Positions 14,129 to 17,056 of a stretch of 17,056 bases of DNA are shown here, one piece after another. The notes beneath the pieces were generated by a model. The model made no database searches, had not been told where the DNA came from, and saw only the letters and a program-made list of their open reading frames with translations. Numbering within the stretch: position 1 is the stretch's first letter; every line of letters starts with the position of its first letter. The translations under genes and the position numbers were made by a program. Source of the DNA: CAJQQY01 sp964352225 (lineage in GTDB: Bacteria > Bacteroidota > Bacteroidia > Chitinophagales > Saprospiraceae); the NCBI GenBank assembly GCA_964352225.1, contig CAYGRM010000120.1, positions 1-17,056 of the forward strand. Direction: 5' to 3'.

Positions 14129-14158
14129 GGAGATCGCTAATGTGCGGTCTCCTTTTTT
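14129..14158 (+). terminator. Rho-independent terminator after the small membrane protein gene
   Basis: A 9-bp stem, GGAGATCGC (14129-14137) with GCGGTCTCC (14144-14152), has one U-G pair and loop TAATGT and is followed by six T (14153-14158). It closes the transcription unit of the accessory genes. Confidence 0.88.
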
Positions 14159-14159
14159 A

Positions 14160-14286
14160 GTCTAAGCTAGACACATGTAAAGGTTTACTCCACATGTGTA
14201 AAGTCATACTCTATAAGGGATTTGCACCTGTAGATCAAAGATCTACATTATATTTAAGCGAAAATTCTATGATGATCTAAATCATC
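14160..14286. repeat. Cluster of four short perfect palindromes
   Basis: GTCTA-AGC-TAGAC (14160-14172); ACACATGT (14171-14178) with ACATGTGT (14192-14199); TGTAGATC-AAA-GATCTACA (14229-14247); GATGAT-CTAA-ATCATC (14271-14286). All are exact in the arms. They lie between the terminator and the hsdR promoter and could be operators, attachment or recombination sites, or leader RNA structures of an upstream transcript. Confidence 0.65.
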
Positions 14287-14317
14287 GGAATCAAAATGAA
14301 AAACCAACATAAATAGG

Positions 14318-14348
14318 TTAAATATGAAAAATGTTTTTTTTATATTTG
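14318..14348 (+). promoter_or_regulatory. Putative hsdR promoter
   Basis: TTA (14318-14320), a 20-base spacer, then TATATTTG (14341-14348), an exact TAnnTTTG. The spacing is that of the Bacteroidota promoter, with one mismatch in the -33 TTG. The predicted start is near 14355, about 53 bases before the hsdR ATG. Confidence 0.55.
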
Positions 14349-14407
14349 AGAATCCTACCTTGAGAAAACTTAGACAATAAACTTTTTCTATCATTTTTAA
14401 CAACGCC

Positions 14408-17056
14408 ATGAATCAAAATCCAGAACAACTCGCCCGCGACAGAATCGACGAAATGCTCCGTGATGCAGGCTGGATCGTACAATCCAAAAACAAAGTTGAC
14501 CTCTCCGCCAGCAAAGGTGTTGCAGTTCGAGAATACCAAACCGATGTCGGTCCCGCTGATTATGTCTTATTCGTAGATAGAAAACCCGTAGGCATCATCG
14601 AAGCCAAACGAGAAGAAGAAGGTCATCGCCTAACCATGGTCGAAGAACAATCCAAAGGCTACGCGACCGCACAATTAAAATACCTCAATAACGACCCTTT
14701 ACCATTCGTCTACGAAAGCACAGGAATCATCACCCGCTTCCGAGACTTCCGTGATCCAAAACCACGAGGGCGAAACGTCTTTAGTTTTCACCAACCCAAC
14801 ACGCTAGCCAATTATTTAAAAAAAGGAAAAAGCCTACGTGCTAGATTACATGAGATTCCAAGTCTAGATGTTACAGGATTACGACCAGCGCAAATCGTTG
14901 CCGTCAATAATCTAGAAACTTCTTTTAAAAATAATCGCCCCAAAGCCTTAATACAAATGGCAACAGGTGCAGGGAAAACTTTTACCGCTGCCACGTTTGT
15001 CTATCGCTTACTCAAACATGCGGATGCCAAACGAATCCTTTTTCTAGTCGATACCAAAAACCTTGGCGAACAAGCAGAACAAGAGTTTATGACTTTCCAG
15101 CCAAATGACGATAACCGAAAATTTACCGAACTATATAATATTCAACGCTTATCCTCCAGCTATATCGCTTCTGATAGTCAAGTTTGTATTTCTACCATTC
15201 AACGATTGTATTCGATACTCAAAGGAGAAGAACTGGATGAAAATGAAGAACTCGTCAATCCTAACGAAAACAGTTGGCTACATAAACAGCGAAATAAAAA
15301 ACAAGCCCTCCCAGTAGTATATACGCCCAAGGTTCCTATCGAACAATTTGACTTTATCGTCATTGATGAATGCCATCGCTCGATTTATAATTTGTGGAAA
15401 CAGGTCTTGGATTATTTTGATGCCTTTCTCATTGGATTGACCGCTACACCTGACAAACGAACCTTTGGTTTTTTTAACGAAAACGTCGTGAGTCAATACA
15501 CTTATGAAGAGTCGGTATTGGATGGAGTGAATGTACCTTATAATGTATATAATATTGAAACAGAGATTTCCAAAAATGGTGCAATAGTAGAATCAGGTTG
15601 GTATGTGGACAGACGAGACAAACTCACCCGAGCCAAACGATGGCAACAAGAAGATGAAGACACGAAGTATCAAAAAAATGATTTGGATAAAGCCGTCGTC
15701 AATACTAGCCAGATCCGAAACATCATCAAAGAATACCACCGAGCTTTACGGACTATAATTTTTCCAAAAAGAATAGACGCCAACGGAGATTACGAAGTAC
15801 CGAAAACTTTAGTCTTTGCTAAGACCGATAGCCACGCCGATGATATTATCAAAATCATCCGTGAGGAATTTTCCGAAGGCGATGAATTTTGCAAAAAGGT
15901 AACTTATAAAGCAGACGAAGACCCCAAGTCAATACTCAATCGGTTTCGAAATTCCTATTATCCACGCATTGCCGTGACGGTCGATATGATTGCGACGGGA
16001 ACAGATGTCAAGCCATTGGAAGTCTTGCTATTTATGCGTGATGTCAAAAGTATCAACTACTTTGAACAGATGAAAGGACGAGGCACTCGAACCATTCCCA
16101 ATGATAAATTACTAGAAGTCTCGGCAACTGCCCAATGCAAAACCCACTTCGTGATCGTCGATGCCGTAGGTGCCACCAAATCCAAAAAAACAGATAGTCG
16201 TCCCTTGGAGCGAAAACCTTCTGTGCCCTTAAAAGATTTGTTGGGAGCGGTGACGATGGGCGTTGCAGAAGAAGATTTGTTTTTGTCATTGGCGAATCGC
16301 TTGATTCGATTGGACAAACAAATCACCGAAAAGGAACAAGAAAAATTACTGGAATTCTCTGGTGGAAAAAATCTAAAACAAATCACCAAAGAACTCCTCA
16401 TGGCATTTGACCCTGACGAAATCGAAACCAAAGCGCAAACGATTTTGGAACAAACGCCCATCCAAGATAGAACGCCTGCTTTGGCGGAAGAAGCAACCCA
16501 ACAAGCGCAAGAACAACTCATCCTCCAAGCTGTCAAGACCTTCAATGGCGAACTCAATAACTACCTCGACAACGTCCGCAAGCAACACGAACAAATCATC
16601 GACAGCGTCAATATTGATACCGTCACCAAATCAGAATGGGACAAGACTTCACTAGATAAGGCACAGGCGATTGTCAAAGATTTTACGGAGTATCTCGCCT
16701 TACACAAAGACGAAATACAAGCCCTGAGTATTTTCTATAATCAACCGTATCAGCGCAGAGACATCACCTTCAAAATGATAAAAGAAGTGATGGAAAAAAT
16801 TAAAATGGAAAAGCCTACTTTAGCCCCCGCTTATGTGTGGGAGGCGTACGCTGCCATCGAGGAAGTGAACAACCAATCACCCAAAGACGAACTCACCGCT
16901 TTGGTCTCTTTGATTCGGAGAGCGTGCGGGATTGATACGCAACTAAAAGCGTATGATAAAACCATTGATGAAAATTTTCAAAAATGGATGTTTAAACAAA
17001 ACGCTGGAAAACATAACCGCTTCTCGCCCGAACAAATGGACTGGCTACGAATGATA
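14408..17056 (+). CDS. hsdR: Type I restriction endonuclease R subunit (HsdR), 3' end beyond the window
   Basis: HsdR is the ATP-driven translocase and nuclease of a type I restriction-modification complex (with HsdM and HsdS), cutting unmodified incoming DNA. From ATG 14408 the frame is open for 883 codons to the window end, so the C terminus is missing. The N-terminal PD-(D/E)xK nuclease has Asp51 in PADYVLF and Glu65-x-Lys67 in GIIEAKR. The superfamily 2 helicase shows Walker A MATGAGKTF (184-192), DECH (320-323), motif III LTATP (344-348) and motif VI GRGTR (557-561). Lobe 2 spans about 400-580, and a Glu/Gln-rich helical C-terminal region of the EcoEI R type begins near 600. All visible catalytic motifs are intact. 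It has its own likely promoter. hsdM and hsdS are not in the window and may follow. It uses many C-ending codons (AAC, GAC, ATC, ACC) and looks G+C-richer than the accessory genes before it, suggesting a different history. Confidence 0.95.
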   Translation, partial: MNQNPEQLARDRIDEMLRDAGWIVQSKNKVDLSASKGVAVREYQTDVGPADYVLFVDRKPVGIIEAKREEEGHRLTMVEEQSKGYATAQLKYLNNDPLPFVYESTGIITRFRDFRDPKPRGRNVFSFHQPNTLANYLKKGKSLRARLHEIPSLDVTGLRPAQIVAVNNLETSFKNNRPKALIQMATGAGKTFTAATFVYRLLKHADAKRILFLVDTKNLGEQAEQEFMTFQPNDDNRKFTELYNIQRLSSSYIASDSQVCISTIQRLYSILKGEELDENEELVNPNENSWLHKQRNKKQALPVVYTPKVPIEQFDFIVIDECHRSIYNLWKQVLDYFDAFLIGLTATPDKRTFGFFNENVVSQYTYEESVLDGVNVPYNVYNIETEISKNGAIVESGWYVDRRDKLTRAKRWQQEDEDTKYQKNDLDKAVVNTSQIRNIIKEYHRALRTIIFPKRIDANGDYEVPKTLVFAKTDSHADDIIKIIREEFSEGDEFCKKVTYKADEDPKSILNRFRNSYYPRIAVTVDMIATGTDVKPLEVLLFMRDVKSINYFEQMKGRGTRTIPNDKLLEVSATAQCKTHFVIVDAVGATKSKKTDSRPLERKPSVPLKDLLGAVTMGVAEEDLFLSLANRLIRLDKQITEKEQEKLLEFSGGKNLKQITKELLMAFDPDEIETKAQTILEQTPIQDRTPALAEEATQQAQEQLILQAVKTFNGELNNYLDNVRKQHEQIIDSVNIDTVTKSEWDKTSLDKAQAIVKDFTEYLALHKDEIQALSIFYNQPYQRRDITFKMIKEVMEKIKMEKPTLAPAYVWEAYAAIEEVNNQSPKDELTALVSLIRRACGIDTQLKAYDKTIDENFQKWMFKQNAGKHNRFSPEQMDWLRMI

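Larger units (their letters stand above)
14110..14407. other. Gene-free region upstream of hsdR
   Basis: About 298 bases without a supportable gene; a 28-codon frame (14194-14280) is too short and overlaps palindromes. It holds the terminator at 14129-14158, a cluster of four palindromes between 14160 and 14286, and the probable hsdR promoter at 14318-14348. Confidence 0.6.

Noticed and set aside
14194..14280. 28-codon frame upstream of hsdR
   Set aside because: Very short, overlaps palindromes, has no plausible start context and no family pattern.
16057..16557. 166-codon frame on the minus strand
   Set aside because: Antisense to the helicase and C-terminal part of hsdR, whose motifs prove the + frame is the coding one.

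Overview
The window looks like a chromosomal stretch from a Bacteroidota bacterium, most likely of the Saprospiria/Chitinophagia/Flavobacteriia type. The DNA is AT-rich, starts lack Shine-Dalgarno sequences, and several upstream regions carry the Bacteroidota -7 promoter element TAnnTTTG. The gene content fits too: a DUF6089 outer-membrane barrel protein, a DUF5682 protein and a single-chain pyruvate carboxylase. No species call is possible from sequence reading alone.

Positions 1-11,242 are an ordinary core region. It begins with the last 52 codons of an unidentified gene, then a 751-residue DUF5682 protein, which converges on scpA (chromosome condensation) across a bidirectional terminator. 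A short RsmI-family methyltransferase and a DUF6089 outer-membrane protein follow. That protein converges on a 1150-residue pyruvate carboxylase across a second perfect hairpin. Two tandem MscS-type channel paralogs (about 71% identical by hand count) are separated by a terminator. A CAU-anticodon tRNA with a near-perfect Bacteroidota promoter closes the core block. REP-like palindromes with a GTAG foot sit at the end of the DUF5682 gene and in the scpA leader.

Positions 11,243-17,056 are an accessory region beginning just after the tRNA. Its first 400 bases have no gene but hold a strong hairpin and a 12-bp tandem repeat of the kind used as integrase arm sites. Then come an unrecognised 402-residue protein, a hairpin, an excisionase-type HTH protein whose start codon lies inside an 11-bp inverted repeat, a translationally coupled 47-residue protein, a ribbon-helix-helix-like/coiled-coil protein and a 49-residue single-span membrane protein. 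A terminator and a cluster of palindromes follow. The window ends inside a type I restriction endonuclease subunit gene (hsdR, 883 codons present, open at the window end) that is visibly richer in G+C than the preceding small genes.

The core genes look independently transcribed. The accessory genes resemble the regulatory and maintenance module of a tRNA-anchored integrative element next to a restriction-modification locus, but no integrase, relaxase or replication gene is visible, so this remains an inference. I see no CRISPR array, complete insertion sequence or rRNA gene.
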